Source: JAEXOD01 sp043805435 (lineage in GTDB: Bacteria > Bacteroidota > Ignavibacteria > Ignavibacteriales > Melioribacteraceae). From it: 64,000 nt of DNA. The notes under the pieces are model-generated. The model was not told where the DNA came from, made no database searches, and saw only the letters and a list, made by a program, of their open reading frames with translations. The DNA lies in contig JAZDHY010000051.1 in assembly GCA_043805435.1 (NCBI GenBank), forward strand, positions 1 through 64,000. The letters run 5' to 3'. Shown here in pieces: positions 43,831 to 53,755 of this stretch (position 1 is its first letter; each line of letters starts with the position of its first letter). The position numbers were made by a program, and so were the translations under genes.

Positions 43831-44557
43831 TTTTTCTCTGGAATATTTTGGAAACCAATATACTTATTTCGTATAAGATAACCAAAGGAATTGCTAATAA
43901 TACTTGCGATAAAGGATCGGTACCGGGAGTTAATACAGCGGCCACAATAAAAATTGCTACAATTGCGTGTCTTCTATATTTTTTCATTAATTTGGGCGTA
44001 ACAATACCTATTTTAGAAAGGAAAAAAGATAACATCGGTAATTCAAAAATAGCACCCGCTCCAAGCATAACACTCATAATAATGCTAAAATATTCATCTA
44101 TTGCAAAATTATTTTCTATTGCACTTGAACCGAATCCGGCTGCAAATTTAAGACTTAACGGAAGCATCACAAAATAAGCAAATACAATTCCGGTAAGAAA
44201 ACATAATGTGGAAAAAAACACTATCGATTTAATATATTTTTGTTCGTTTTCTTTTAATGCAGGTGATATAAATTTCCAAAACTGATAAAATATGTTTGGA
44301 ATGCTAACAACTGCACCCATAATTAAAGCTACTTCAAAATATAAAAAAAATTGTCCAAACGGTTTTAAATTTTGAAGTTTTATGTTTGAGGTTTTGGCCG
44401 GAAGCAAAAAGATATGGTCAATAAAAAAATCTATAAAAATAAAACATAACAGTGTGCCTAATAAAAGACCTATCAAAGCTTTTATAATTCGCCACCTAAG
44501 TTCTTCCAAATGATCTAAAAAAGGCATTTCTATATCTTGAATTCTCTTAGGTGGCAA
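43823..44557 (-). CDS. tatC: Twin-arginine translocase subunit TatC
   Basis: A 244-residue protein with six membrane helices and the TatC signatures MPFLDHLEELRWRI at the N-terminus and FEVALIMGAVVSIP in the middle. It is the receptor for twin-arginine signals. The start is uncertain: TTG at 44557 gives ten extra residues without a clear ribosome site, and ATG at 44527 (MPFLDHL) is the alternative. ActB and the 58-residue protein encoded nearby carry twin-arginine motifs and are likely clients. tatA/tatB genes are not in the window. Confidence 0.93.
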   Translation of the reverse strand: MPPKRIQDIEMPFLDHLEELRWRIIKALIGLLLGTLLCFIFIDFFIDHIFLLPAKTSNIKLQNLKPFGQFFLYFEVALIMGAVVSIPNIFYQFWKFISPALKENEQKYIKSIVFFSTLCFLTGIVFAYFVMLPLSLKFAAGFGSSAIENNFAIDEYFSIIMSVMLGAGAIFELPMLSFFLSKIGIVTPKLMKKYRRHAIVAIFIVAAVLTPGTDPLSQVLLAIPLVILYEISILVSKIFQRKSV

Positions 44558-44570
44558 TGTTAAACTCGTA

Positions 44571-45869
44571 TTATTTTGTTAAATTGGGATATAAAGGAAA
44601 TTTATCGCACAAACATTTTACTTCGGCCTTAATATTTGCTAATTCAGGTTCATTGTCTTGATTGATTAAAGCTTTATTAATTAATGATGCAATTTGTATA
44701 ATTTCGTTTTCTTTTATACCGCGTGTAGTAACGGCAGGAGTTCCAATACGTATTCCGCTGGTTACAAAAGGACTTTTTGTATCAAAAGGAATCATATTTT
44801 TATTTACCGTCATACCTGCAAGTTCCAATACTCTTTCAGCTTTTTTTCCGCTGGTATTTTTATTTGTTAAATCAACCAACATCAGATGGTTATCTGTACC
44901 GCCGGAAACAATATCGTAACCGTATTTTAGCAGCTCGGAAGCCAATACTTTAGCATTTTTAATAACTTGTTCGGCATAAAATTTAAAATCATCAGATAAA
45001 ACTTCGCCAAAAGCAACGGCTTTTGCTAAAATAATGTGCATTAAAGGTCCGCCTTGAATACCCGGCATAACCATACTATCAAAAAGTTCAGACATCATTT
45101 TTAATCTATCGCCTTTTAAGGTTTTAATACCTAATGGATTTTCTTTATCCTTCCCAATCATTATAACGCCGCCGCGTGGGCCCCGTAAAGTTTTGTGTGT
45201 TGTAGTAGTAACAACATCACAATACTGCAATGGGTTGTTTAACAGGCCTTTGGCAATTAATCCTGCAGGATGTGACATATCACACATTAATAAAGCACCG
45301 ACACTATCGGCAATTGTTCTAAATTTGGCATAGTCCCATTCTCTGGAATATGCACTTGCACCTGCAATCAATAATTTTGGTTTTTCCTTTTTTGCCAAAT
45401 CTTCAATAATATTATAATCTAGTACTTTTGTTTCTTTATTAAGAGGATATCCAACCGCACGATATAATTGTCCGGAAAAATTAACAGGTGAACCATGCGT
45501 TAAATGACCACCATGATCAAGACTTAAACCAAGTACTGTATCGCCCGGTTTAATTAATGACATGTAAACCGCCATATTTGCCTGTGACCCGCTATGTGGT
45601 TGAACATTTGCATATTCGGCTCCAAATATTTCTTTAAGTCTGCTTTTTGCCAATTCTTCGGCCATATCAACAAACTCACAACCGCCGTAATATCTTTTGC
45701 CCGGATAACCTTCTGCATATTTATTGGTTAGCACAGAACCCGCAGCTTGCAACACTGCACTGCTAACAAAATTTTCGGAAGCAATTAGTTCCAAATTATT
45801 TTGTTCTCTTTTTACTTCTAACTCTACAATGTTTAGTGCTTCTAAATCATTTGTCAAATAATTATTCAT
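44571..45869 (-). CDS. glyA: Serine hydroxymethyltransferase
   Basis: A 432-residue PLP enzyme that interconverts serine and glycine with tetrahydrofolate. The PLP lysine is Lys226 in TTTTHKTLRGPRGG. ENFVS, GYPGKRYYGGCE and PHSGSQAN are other typical blocks. Length and start are normal. It is 13 bases from the tatC start and supplies one-carbon units, linking to the folate enzymes encoded elsewhere in the window. Confidence 0.98.
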   Translation of the reverse strand: MNNYLTNDLEALNIVELEVKREQNNLELIASENFVSSAVLQAAGSVLTNKYAEGYPGKRYYGGCEFVDMAEELAKSRLKEIFGAEYANVQPHSGSQANMAVYMSLIKPGDTVLGLSLDHGGHLTHGSPVNFSGQLYRAVGYPLNKETKVLDYNIIEDLAKKEKPKLLIAGASAYSREWDYAKFRTIADSVGALLMCDMSHPAGLIAKGLLNNPLQYCDVVTTTTHKTLRGPRGGVIMIGKDKENPLGIKTLKGDRLKMMSELFDSMVMPGIQGGPLMHIILAKAVAFGEVLSDDFKFYAEQVIKNAKVLASELLKYGYDIVSGGTDNHLMLVDLTNKNTSGKKAERVLELAGMTVNKNMIPFDTKSPFVTSGIRIGTPAVTTRGIKENEIIQIASLINKALINQDNEPELANIKAEVKCLCDKFPLYPNLTK

Positions 45870-45895
45870 ACCATACTCTTATTTTAATTTTAAGA

Positions 45896-47173
45896 TTAAG
45901 GGACTATTATATAACCACCTATCCAATTATAACATTTTCCTTCAAGTTTTACTTTTGTTCCTTTTTTCAGGCTTCTAAAAAAATAATCGTCTTTGTTTGG
46001 AACTGAATTTGAGAGTGCTTTAATTCTGTCAGCGGATTTTGAACTATATTCGCCGGACATATTTTTGCACGTTAAATACTTATTCAATGCATATTGATAA
46101 ACACATTTATCCATAAAATCCAAACTTCCACAATCACGCACCGATTGTTCATACAACTGCGCTTCAATATATACAGGATAATCCCATTTCGGATCAAAAT
46201 TTAATGCTTTTTGCAAAAATTCTTTTGATAAAGATAATTGATTTAATTCCTTATACAAAATTGCAATACTAACATAGTTTTGTTTATTGTCGGGCTCAAG
46301 ATTTATCAGTTTTTTATAACCGTTAATTGCTTTATCAATTAATCCTGCTTTATAAAAACAAAGAACAATTTTTTTAACATAGGCAATTTCATCGGGATAT
46401 TTTTCAATCAAAAATTCTAACGGTTCAATTGCTTTTTCATACTCTTTATTTTTCAAACAAACATTTGCATAATTTAATGCAGTCGTAACATCTTTTTTGT
46501 TATCATTCCAAGATTTTTCCGAATTCTCAAAACCACGACTACCATTTTTGGTAAGTTGACTTACTCTATCATTCCAAAGCTCATTTTTAGGATCATTTTT
46601 TTGGAATTTTAAATACAAAGAAAGAGCTTTATCTTTATAACCGTTTGAATCGTTGTTGTTATTATTGTATAATAATCCTAATTTATCTTTATAATAATCA
46701 TCAATTTTAGCGTCTTTGTTTACTGCGTTTTCGTAAGCTGAAATTATTTCCGATATTTCAGCCTTTTTCCAATTTTCTAATACAAAGGCTTTTTTAATAA
46801 AATAATAACTGCAATTATCCGAGTCGTATTCAATTGCTCTATCATACAAATATATAATAGTATCTGTATATTTGCTTTTTTCCAATTCGGAAATTGAAGT
46901 ACTGTCATGTAAAAAAAACAAAACATCAGACATTTTTTCAAAAATTTTATATTTTATAAACGCTTTCGGTTTATTGTTAATAACATTCCAGCCATGCGAA
47001 ACAGCATTTACAAAATCGTTATTTTTTTGATATTCATTAAATAAAGAAAATTCTGCCAGAACATTTAAACTATCACGTTTATATATTTCAGCAGAATTAA
47101 TATTTTCGTTAAAAATCAAAAATAGTGAAAAAAGCAACAAAAACAATTTATTCAATCTATTAACTACATCCAA
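45896..47173 (-). CDS. Secreted TPR protein
   Basis: A 425-residue protein with an N-terminal signal peptide (about 1-28) and tetratricopeptide repeats. Clear repeats lie at about 230-335 (YANVCLKNKEYEKAIEPLEF, CFYKAGLIDKAINGYKKLI, and AILYKELNQLSLSKEFLQKA); earlier ones are weaker. It probably acts in the periplasm as an interaction scaffold. It is encoded 10 bases after the outer membrane protein gene, so a role alongside it is possible. No enzyme domain is seen. Confidence 0.82.
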   Translation of the reverse strand: MDVVNRLNKLFLLLFSLFLIFNENINSAEIYKRDSLNVLAEFSLFNEYQKNNDFVNAVSHGWNVINNKPKAFIKYKIFEKMSDVLFFLHDSTSISELEKSKYTDTIIYLYDRAIEYDSDNCSYYFIKKAFVLENWKKAEISEIISAYENAVNKDAKIDDYYKDKLGLLYNNNNNDSNGYKDKALSLYLKFQKNDPKNELWNDRVSQLTKNGSRGFENSEKSWNDNKKDVTTALNYANVCLKNKEYEKAIEPLEFLIEKYPDEIAYVKKIVLCFYKAGLIDKAINGYKKLINLEPDNKQNYVSIAILYKELNQLSLSKEFLQKALNFDPKWDYPVYIEAQLYEQSVRDCGSLDFMDKCVYQYALNKYLTCKNMSGEYSSKSADRIKALSNSVPNKDDYFFRSLKKGTKVKLEGKCYNWIGGYIIVP

Positions 47174-47183
47174 TATTTATATT

Positions 47184-48428
47184 TTACCTGTCCTGTCTTA
47201 AAAACCAAAGTTCGCCAAAACTAATTGAAACAGCTAAATTATATAATGTTTCTTTTAGTAAATTATTTTCTTGTGTTCCTCTAAATCCAAGCAAAAAACC
47301 AACATCAATTGTATTTTCGTAACTTAAAGGAAAACTTAAACCGGTAGTAACAGAAAATTGATTTATCCCTGTACCGTTAAATTTATATTGCGATTTTTCG
47401 TAGCTAAGACCACCACGTAATATTATTTGATCTGCAAAAGTACTAAATCTGGAGGCAGTATTTCTATGTTCTATGCCAATACTAACTTTATGTACATCCT
47501 GAAAATTGTCCGATAATTTATTATCAAAACTGTATTTGGTCCAAGGTTGATACATGTAATCGGCTATTAAGAGATAATTGTCATCCCAAATAAAACTTAA
47601 ACCAACACCAAATCTATAAGGAATATGTGTATATACCGATAATCTCTCAATTATTTTTGTACCTAAAAGCGAACCGGAAATTAACGAAGTATCGGTTTTT
47701 AAGTTAGCGGTATATTTAAAACTAACACCAATATGTAAGTCTTTAATTTTTTCAGAACTAAATATTGAGGAAAAATCAGGAGTTAAAAGTCCTAAAGTAT
47801 ATCCCATTCCTTTAAATTCTTTTTTTCTTCTTACTAAAGCATCTTCATAAACAGAACCATCAACAAATTCCAAACTCGAATTGTTTTCAATAGTACCAAA
47901 ATAATAATCGTATGAAGCACCAATTATAAAATCAAATGGCAATTTTAAACTTGAACCAAAAAATATTTTGGAAATGCCGCCATTACCTTCATAACGAGTT
48001 GTATAGTTGTCAATTGCGCTGTTTACTTTTTGCTCAACAGTTTCATATTGTACAAAAGATTCAGGAGAAAGTCCAAAAACCAAAGATGCACCTAATTCTC
48101 TTTCAATAGGAAAGCCAATTTTGAATCCATTAAATAAAGCTTTAAAGTATGTACTTTTATTAGTATTATCTTTAATCGAAATGCCGTTTACAAATAAATT
48201 AGCTTCAATTCGAGTGGAATTAATTCTATTCCAATTTGCCGGATTATAATCACTAAGATAATCAAAATTTTGTAATGCAGTACCAAGTCCCCCCATCGAA
48301 AATACTCTTGCGGAAGAATTGTACATCATATCTCCTACAGCATATCTAGAATATAACGAACCACCGGAGGCATTAATTATAACATTAAAAATTATAAAAA
48401 TAAGAATAAGATATTTGATTTTTTTCAT
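47184..48428 (-). CDS. Outer membrane beta-barrel protein
   Basis: A 414-residue protein with a signal peptide (about 1-21) and a mature part of alternating hydrophobic strands with many aromatic residues, typical of an outer membrane barrel. SLYSRYAVGD and SARVFSMGGLGTAL near the start, followed by NPANW, resemble the FadL/PorV-like proteins of Bacteroidota. A transport or secretion role is possible; the ligand is unknown. It lies two bases after the lipoprotein gene and ten before the TPR gene. Confidence 0.75.
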   Translation of the reverse strand: MKKIKYLILIFIIFNVIINASGGSLYSRYAVGDMMYNSSARVFSMGGLGTALQNFDYLSDYNPANWNRINSTRIEANLFVNGISIKDNTNKSTYFKALFNGFKIGFPIERELGASLVFGLSPESFVQYETVEQKVNSAIDNYTTRYEGNGGISKIFFGSSLKLPFDFIIGASYDYYFGTIENNSSLEFVDGSVYEDALVRRKKEFKGMGYTLGLLTPDFSSIFSSEKIKDLHIGVSFKYTANLKTDTSLISGSLLGTKIIERLSVYTHIPYRFGVGLSFIWDDNYLLIADYMYQPWTKYSFDNKLSDNFQDVHKVSIGIEHRNTASRFSTFADQIILRGGLSYEKSQYKFNGTGINQFSVTTGLSFPLSYENTIDVGFLLGFRGTQENNLLKETLYNLAVSISFGELWFLRQDR

Positions 48429-48430
48429 AG

Positions 48431-49615
48431 TTATTGTCGTTTAGTATATACAATTTTTAATTTAGGTCTGTAATTTGTGGATAAAGGACCCCCTATGGCA
48501 ATTTTATTTACCGAATTTGCCTCATCGGAAAGATTTAATCTCAATCCCTGATTGTCTAAGCCGTCCATCCATCTTTGAATAAAAGGAGTAATATCACCGG
48601 AAAACTTTTTATCATTTCTATAAAGATATGAGATACTATAATAAGAATTTATTACATGTTCAGTACTGTCATCTAAAATTATGGCAAAAACCGTATCACT
48701 TGTCGGACTGCCAATAAAACTTTCGGTTGAATCCATAAAAATATCTAACGTTGCCTTATTAATTACAACATTTTTAGGCAGCAGGTTAAGATCAAAATGT
48801 AACTGAGATCTAAAAGTTGCGCCGCCCATCAAAAATAAATTATTTTTTGAAGAACTTGGTGTTGCATATTCAACAACATGTACATCTTCTGTTGTACTTG
48901 CTGTTAATGTATCAAGATATTGTCCTATTTTTTCAACTTCAATTTTAACAACAAAATCTTCCATAGTAGAATAATATGTCAATCCCGGGAAACCTATAAT
49001 TCGGTTTGTGTTTGCTGTTGGAGAAAATAGCAGCCCGTAGTTTTCACCTGTTAACGAATCTACGCCATTTTGAATCCATTTTAATGCAATAGAACTATTT
49101 ATTTCGAAAGTAATTAAGCTGTCTGTTATACTTTTATTACTGCTCAAATTAACACTTCTATCAACAGAAAGAGAGTTAAAATTATCTAAAGTAACATCTT
49201 CAGAACTCCACGATTCATTAATTTTGTATAAATCAAAATCAAATGCTGCAGTATTATCACCAATAAGATAGTTAGGATTAATTTCCACCCAGCATTTTCT
49301 TACAATTATGCTGTCATTTTCTACTTGTGTTGCAATTGAATCGGGAATAATTACATAAAATCGGATTAAACCATACGATGTTGCAGTATTAGTTTTCCCA
49401 ATTAATATTCTATCGGAACCACTAACATCTATCGAATCTTGGAAATATGACGAAGTTGTATTGATTACAGTGGAATCACTATCTAAAACATACATCCCAA
49501 CTAAATCATCGCCCGGTATTAAACCATTTCCCGTTGATGAAGGATCATCCGAACATCCAACAAACAAAGATGAAAAAATAATAATTATAAAAAACAACTT
49601 AAAACAATTTTTCAA
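48431..49615 (-). CDS. DNRLRE-type lipoprotein
   Basis: A 394-residue lipoprotein. The signal ends in LFVGC with the lipidated Cys21, followed by SDDPSS. The mature part has two beta-rich domains of the DNRLRE type (SDRILIGKTNTATSYGLIRF, and later TPFIQRWMDGLDNQGLRL), which occur in surface and cell-wall-associated proteins. It is first in the three-gene envelope set with the barrel and TPR proteins. Upstream, 220 bases of AT-rich sequence up to the glgA stop hold no gene that I can find. Confidence 0.8.
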   Translation of the reverse strand: MKNCFKLFFIIIIFSSLFVGCSDDPSSTGNGLIPGDDLVGMYVLDSDSTVINTTSSYFQDSIDVSGSDRILIGKTNTATSYGLIRFYVIIPDSIATQVENDSIIVRKCWVEINPNYLIGDNTAAFDFDLYKINESWSSEDVTLDNFNSLSVDRSVNLSSNKSITDSLITFEINSSIALKWIQNGVDSLTGENYGLLFSPTANTNRIIGFPGLTYYSTMEDFVVKIEVEKIGQYLDTLTASTTEDVHVVEYATPSSSKNNLFLMGGATFRSQLHFDLNLLPKNVVINKATLDIFMDSTESFIGSPTSDTVFAIILDDSTEHVINSYYSISYLYRNDKKFSGDITPFIQRWMDGLDNQGLRLNLSDEANSVNKIAIGGPLSTNYRPKLKIVYTKRQ

Positions 49616-49835
49616 GTAAAAGCCTCCATAAATTCATAAAGGTAAACAAAATAAAATCAAACAACAATTTACAAATTGGTGGATTTTATTCATTTTATCA
49701 AGTTAATTATTTTTAATACAATCTAAAAATAACAATAAATTTTAATTAATTAAACTAATATAACGTCTTCTAATTTATAACAATTCTAATTGGTGAGAAA
49801 ACGAAAAGCAAAAAATGTTCCAAATATTATAGATT

Positions 49836-51335
49836 TCATTGATGGTCAATTAAATTTTTATATAAATCTATATAGTTTTTTGCGGAGTTAATCCATGAAA
49901 ATTCGGATTTCATCCCGTTTTTCATAATTTTGCTCCAAACATCTTTTTTCTGTTCATATATTTTTATTGCACGCTTAATTTCTTTTATCATTGCTTTTGA
50001 TTCGTAATTTTTAAAAGAAAAACCATTTCCGGTGTTAAGCTTTTCATTAAATTTTGTTACAGTATCGGCTAAACCTCCTGTCTCTCTTACTATAGGTACT
50101 GTGCCATACATTAAACTGTACATTTGATTTAAGCCGCAAGCTTCAAATTTTGAAGGCATTAAAAACATATCTGCCCCTGCTTCAATTAAATGAGCTAAAT
50201 CGTTATCAAAACCCAAATAGCAGGAAAATTTGGCCGGATAATCGAACATAGCATCCTCAAAAAATTTATGAAACTCTCTTTCCCCTGTTCCAAGAATTAT
50301 TAAATTTAAATTTAAGTCCATCATTTCTTTAAAAGATTTTATCATTAAATCAAAACCCTTAGAATCGTGAAGCCTTGAAATCATTCCTATTATTGGAACA
50401 TTAGGATTATATTCAAGTCCAAATTTTTCAGCAAGAGCTTTTTTATTGATTTTTTTATGATCAAGCGTACGAATACCGTATTTTTCCGGTATAAACTCAT
50501 CGGTACGCGGATTCCAAACTTCATCATCAATACCATTAATAATACCATGCATCTCTTTTTTTCTGTAACACAAACAATCTGATAATCCTAAAGCCAATTC
50601 TTTTTCAGAACAAATCTCTTTTGCATAACCGCCGCTAACAGTGCTTAACAAGTCGGCATATTTTATACCGGCTTTCATAAAATTTAATTTCCCCTTTTGT
50701 AAAATACCTTTATCGTTTTCCAATTCTTTGGGAAGAACTGTTTTTGCAAATGATGTTTTTGGAAATACACCTTGAAATGCCAAATTATGAATAGTATGCA
50801 ATGATTTTATTTTTGAAAACACTTCAGTATCTTTATACACTAATTTTAAATAAGCAGGAACTAATCCACATTGCCAATCATTTGAATGTATAATATCCGG
50901 CACCCAGCCTAATTTTTGAATTAACTCGAAAACAGCATGTGTTAATAATATAAATCTTTCATCATTATCTTGGAAATCTTTATTATAAATCGGGTCTGCG
51001 TATAAACTATGACGACTTCCAAAATATTCATCATTATCTAAAAAATATATTTGCACACGAGTTTTACTACTGACTAAAAATGAAGACCTTAATGAAAAAA
51101 TAACCTCTTTTTTACCAATTGTTGTTTTTAAATCTTTTAATCTTACTACTTCATGTATTTTAAATTTCTTTTCGTCAATTGCACCGTATTTAGGAACAAT
51201 TATCCTTACCTGATGTCCCAGCTCTTGAAGCATCTGAGGTAAAGCTGCAGAAACGTCTGCCAAACCGCCGGCTTTTATAAAAGGGGCTACTTCAGAAGTT
51301 ACAAATAAAATTTTTAGCTTTTTGGAAGGAGGCAT
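49836..51335 (-). CDS. glgA: Glycogen synthase (ADP-glucose type)
   Basis: A 499-residue GT5 glycosyltransferase that elongates glycogen. The N-terminal KAGGLADV at 21-28 binds the sugar nucleotide; IHNLAFQG and GIKYADLLSTVS follow, and the C-terminal active-site segment is EACGLNQMYSLMYG with RETGGLADTV. No other glycogen gene is adjacent. It faces away from hutI across a 130-base promoter region. Confidence 0.95.
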   Translation of the reverse strand: MPPSKKLKILFVTSEVAPFIKAGGLADVSAALPQMLQELGHQVRIIVPKYGAIDEKKFKIHEVVRLKDLKTTIGKKEVIFSLRSSFLVSSKTRVQIYFLDNDEYFGSRHSLYADPIYNKDFQDNDERFILLTHAVFELIQKLGWVPDIIHSNDWQCGLVPAYLKLVYKDTEVFSKIKSLHTIHNLAFQGVFPKTSFAKTVLPKELENDKGILQKGKLNFMKAGIKYADLLSTVSGGYAKEICSEKELALGLSDCLCYRKKEMHGIINGIDDEVWNPRTDEFIPEKYGIRTLDHKKINKKALAEKFGLEYNPNVPIIGMISRLHDSKGFDLMIKSFKEMMDLNLNLIILGTGEREFHKFFEDAMFDYPAKFSCYLGFDNDLAHLIEAGADMFLMPSKFEACGLNQMYSLMYGTVPIVRETGGLADTVTKFNEKLNTGNGFSFKNYESKAMIKEIKRAIKIYEQKKDVWSKIMKNGMKSEFSWINSAKNYIDLYKNLIDHQ

Positions 51336-51471
51336 AAATACATAATCCTTTATTTTTTATAATACAAATTTACAAAAATCTTGACTTATTGACAAAATTA
51401 TTTGCATATTTATTTGATATAGATAATTTTTATTATTATAATCTTTTTTAACAATTTATTACATATTGCTT

Positions 51472-52725
51472 ATGAAAAAAATATTAAAGAATCCTGCTCA
51501 AATTGTTACTGTAAACACAAACGGATTGAACTACAAACGCGGATTAATGATGGACGAACTTCATCTTCTTACCGATTATTCGATTTATTTGGAAGATGGA
51601 ATTATTAAAGATTTTATCAGCAACAAAGATATTTCCAAATATAAATATGATGAGGAAATAAATTTAGAAAATAAAATTATTTTACCCGGCTTAATTGATT
51701 GTCATACTCATACTGTATTTGCCGGAAACAGAGCAAATGAATTTAGATTAAAATTAAAAGGGGCTACTTACGAAGAGATTGCAGCCGAAGGGGGTGGAAT
51801 TAATAACACCGTTAATTCTGTAAGGCTTTCTTCATTTGATGAGTTATTTAAAATCAGCTCCGAAAGAGTTAATTATTTTATTTCAAGAGGTATTACTTCT
51901 TTGGAAATTAAAAGCGGCTACGGCTTAAGTTTTTATGATGAAATTAAAATACTGCAAGTAATTAAAGCATTAAAGAATAGTTTTGAGATAGACATTGTTC
52001 CTACATTTTTAGGTGCGCATACTTTTCCTCCTGAATTTAAAAATGACCGCCAAAAATATATTGATATGATTATTAACGAGATGCTGCCATATGTTTATGA
52101 AAATAAATTGGCCGTTTTTTGCGATATCTTTTGCGAAAAATCTGCATTTTTAGTAAATGAAGCCGATTTAATATTAAATGCTGCAAAAAATATAGGCTTA
52201 AAAATAAAACTGCATACCGAACAATTTAATGATATTGGCGGCATTTTGTTAGCTTTTAAGTATGATGCGGTAAGTGTTGACCATTTAGAGGTACTTAAAG
52301 AAGAGAATATTATTAAAATTGCCAACTCCAATATGGTTGCAGTATTATTACCCGGAGTTTCCTTTTTTTTAAATTATGATTATGCCGCTGCCGATAAATT
52401 AATTAAAAACAATGGTATTGTTGCAATTTCAACGGATTTTAATCCCGGGTCATGTCATATTCAAGATCTAAATCTTGTTATGTCAATTGCTGCTTTAAAA
52501 ATGAAAATGACTATTGAAGAAACTATTTCCGCAGTTACAATTAATGCAGCTAAAGCAATTGGACTTGAAAAAATAACAGGAAGTATTGAAATTGGAAAAC
52601 AAGCCGATTTTTCTATTTATGACACAACCAATTATGCCGATATTGTTTATAGTGTTGGTAAAAACCTAAATGTAATGACAATCAAAAAAGGGAATATTAT
52701 ATATAATTCAAAAGGAATAAAATGA
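51472..52725 (+). CDS. hutI: Imidazolonepropionase
   Basis: A metal-dependent amidohydrolase of about 417 residues that opens imidazolone-5-propionate to N-formimino-glutamate in histidine degradation. The metal motif is DCHTHTVFAG near residue 80. HTEQFND and ISTDFNPGS follow in the expected order. I prefer the ATG at 51472; a TTG two codons earlier is possible, and neither has a clear ribosome site. It overlaps ftcD by four bases. HutH and HutU, which act before it, are not in the window. Confidence 0.95.
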   Translation: MKKILKNPAQIVTVNTNGLNYKRGLMMDELHLLTDYSIYLEDGIIKDFISNKDISKYKYDEEINLENKIILPGLIDCHTHTVFAGNRANEFRLKLKGATYEEIAAEGGGINNTVNSVRLSSFDELFKISSERVNYFISRGITSLEIKSGYGLSFYDEIKILQVIKALKNSFEIDIVPTFLGAHTFPPEFKNDRQKYIDMIINEMLPYVYENKLAVFCDIFCEKSAFLVNEADLILNAAKNIGLKIKLHTEQFNDIGGILLAFKYDAVSVDHLEVLKEENIIKIANSNMVAVLLPGVSFFLNYDYAAADKLIKNNGIVAISTDFNPGSCHIQDLNLVMSIAALKMKMTIEETISAVTINAAKAIGLEKITGSIEIGKQADFSIYDTTNYADIVYSVGKNLNVMTIKKGNIIYNSKGIK

Positions 52726-53741
52726 AAATTATTGAATGTGTACCAAATTTTAGTGAAGGTTGTAACGAAGTTACATTATTGGAAATTAAAAAAGCAATTA
52801 ATAATACACCCAATGTTAAACTATTAAGTTTTGAACCTGATAAAGACTATAATAGACTTGTAGTTACAATGGTTGGAGACGAAGACGGAGTTTTAAATGG
52901 TGCAGTTAATGCAAGTTTAGCTGCAGCGAAATATATAGACATGAGAAATCATAAAGGAAATCATCCAAGACTGGGGGCTATTGATGTTGTTCCGTTCATT
53001 CCAATCAGCGGGTCAACTGTTGAGGAATGTATTTTGCTTTCAAATAAATATGCTCAAATTATTTCCGAAAAATTGGATATACCTGTATATTTATATGAAG
53101 ATTCGGCAAAAAATGATTACAGAAAAAATTTGGCCGATATACGTAAAGGAGAATATGAAGGATTAGAAGAAAAATTAAAAGATGACAAATGGGAACCCGA
53201 TTATGGTAAAAATCTTTTTAATCCCAAATTAGGCGGTACTGTAACAGGCTCTAGATTTTTTTTAATTGCCTACAATGTAAATATTTTAAGCGATCAAGTA
53301 TTTTTTTCTAAAGAAATTGCCGAATCTATTAGAGAAATCGGTAAACCCAAAAGAGATGAAGCCGGAAAAATAGTTAAAATTAATGGCCAAGCTGTAAGAA
53401 TACCCGGCAAATTTAAATCTGTTAAGGCAATGGGAGTTCAATTAGAACAGTACAATATAACACAAGTATCAATTAATTTGGTAAACTATAAAATCACCCC
53501 AATGCACATAGTTTTTGAAGAGGTAAAAAAAGAAGCAGAACTTTTGGGTGTAAAAATTAACGGGTCGGAAATAGTTGGACTTGTGCCGCTGGATGCTATT
53601 TTGGAAGCCGGAAAGTACTACTCACAGAGTGTAAAATATAACGAGGCAGAACTTGTTGATATCGCAATTGAAAAGCTTGGATTAAGCTCTCTTCATCCAT
53701 TTAATCCGCAGGAAAAAATAATTGAATACATGATTAAATAA
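52722..53741 (+). CDS. ftcD: Glutamate formimidoyltransferase
   Basis: A 339-residue enzyme that moves the formimino group of N-formimino-glutamate to tetrahydrofolate. ECVPNFSEG at the start and GNHPRLGAIDVVPFIP (His81, catalytic position) are the family markers, and SVNLVNY-like VSINLVNY lies in the C-subdomain. It lacks the cyclodeaminase domain that is fused on in mammals; that activity is encoded by the next gene. Four-base overlap with hutI. Confidence 0.95.
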   Translation: MKIIECVPNFSEGCNEVTLLEIKKAINNTPNVKLLSFEPDKDYNRLVVTMVGDEDGVLNGAVNASLAAAKYIDMRNHKGNHPRLGAIDVVPFIPISGSTVEECILLSNKYAQIISEKLDIPVYLYEDSAKNDYRKNLADIRKGEYEGLEEKLKDDKWEPDYGKNLFNPKLGGTVTGSRFFLIAYNVNILSDQVFFSKEIAESIREIGKPKRDEAGKIVKINGQAVRIPGKFKSVKAMGVQLEQYNITQVSINLVNYKITPMHIVFEEVKKEAELLGVKINGSEIVGLVPLDAILEAGKYYSQSVKYNEAELVDIAIEKLGLSSLHPFNPQEKIIEYMIK

Positions 53742-53755
53742 TAAACAGGTAAATT

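Noticed and set aside
48048..48055. Another TTGTACAA copy
   Set aside because: It lies inside the outer membrane protein gene, so it is probably chance and shows that the core alone is not enough evidence.
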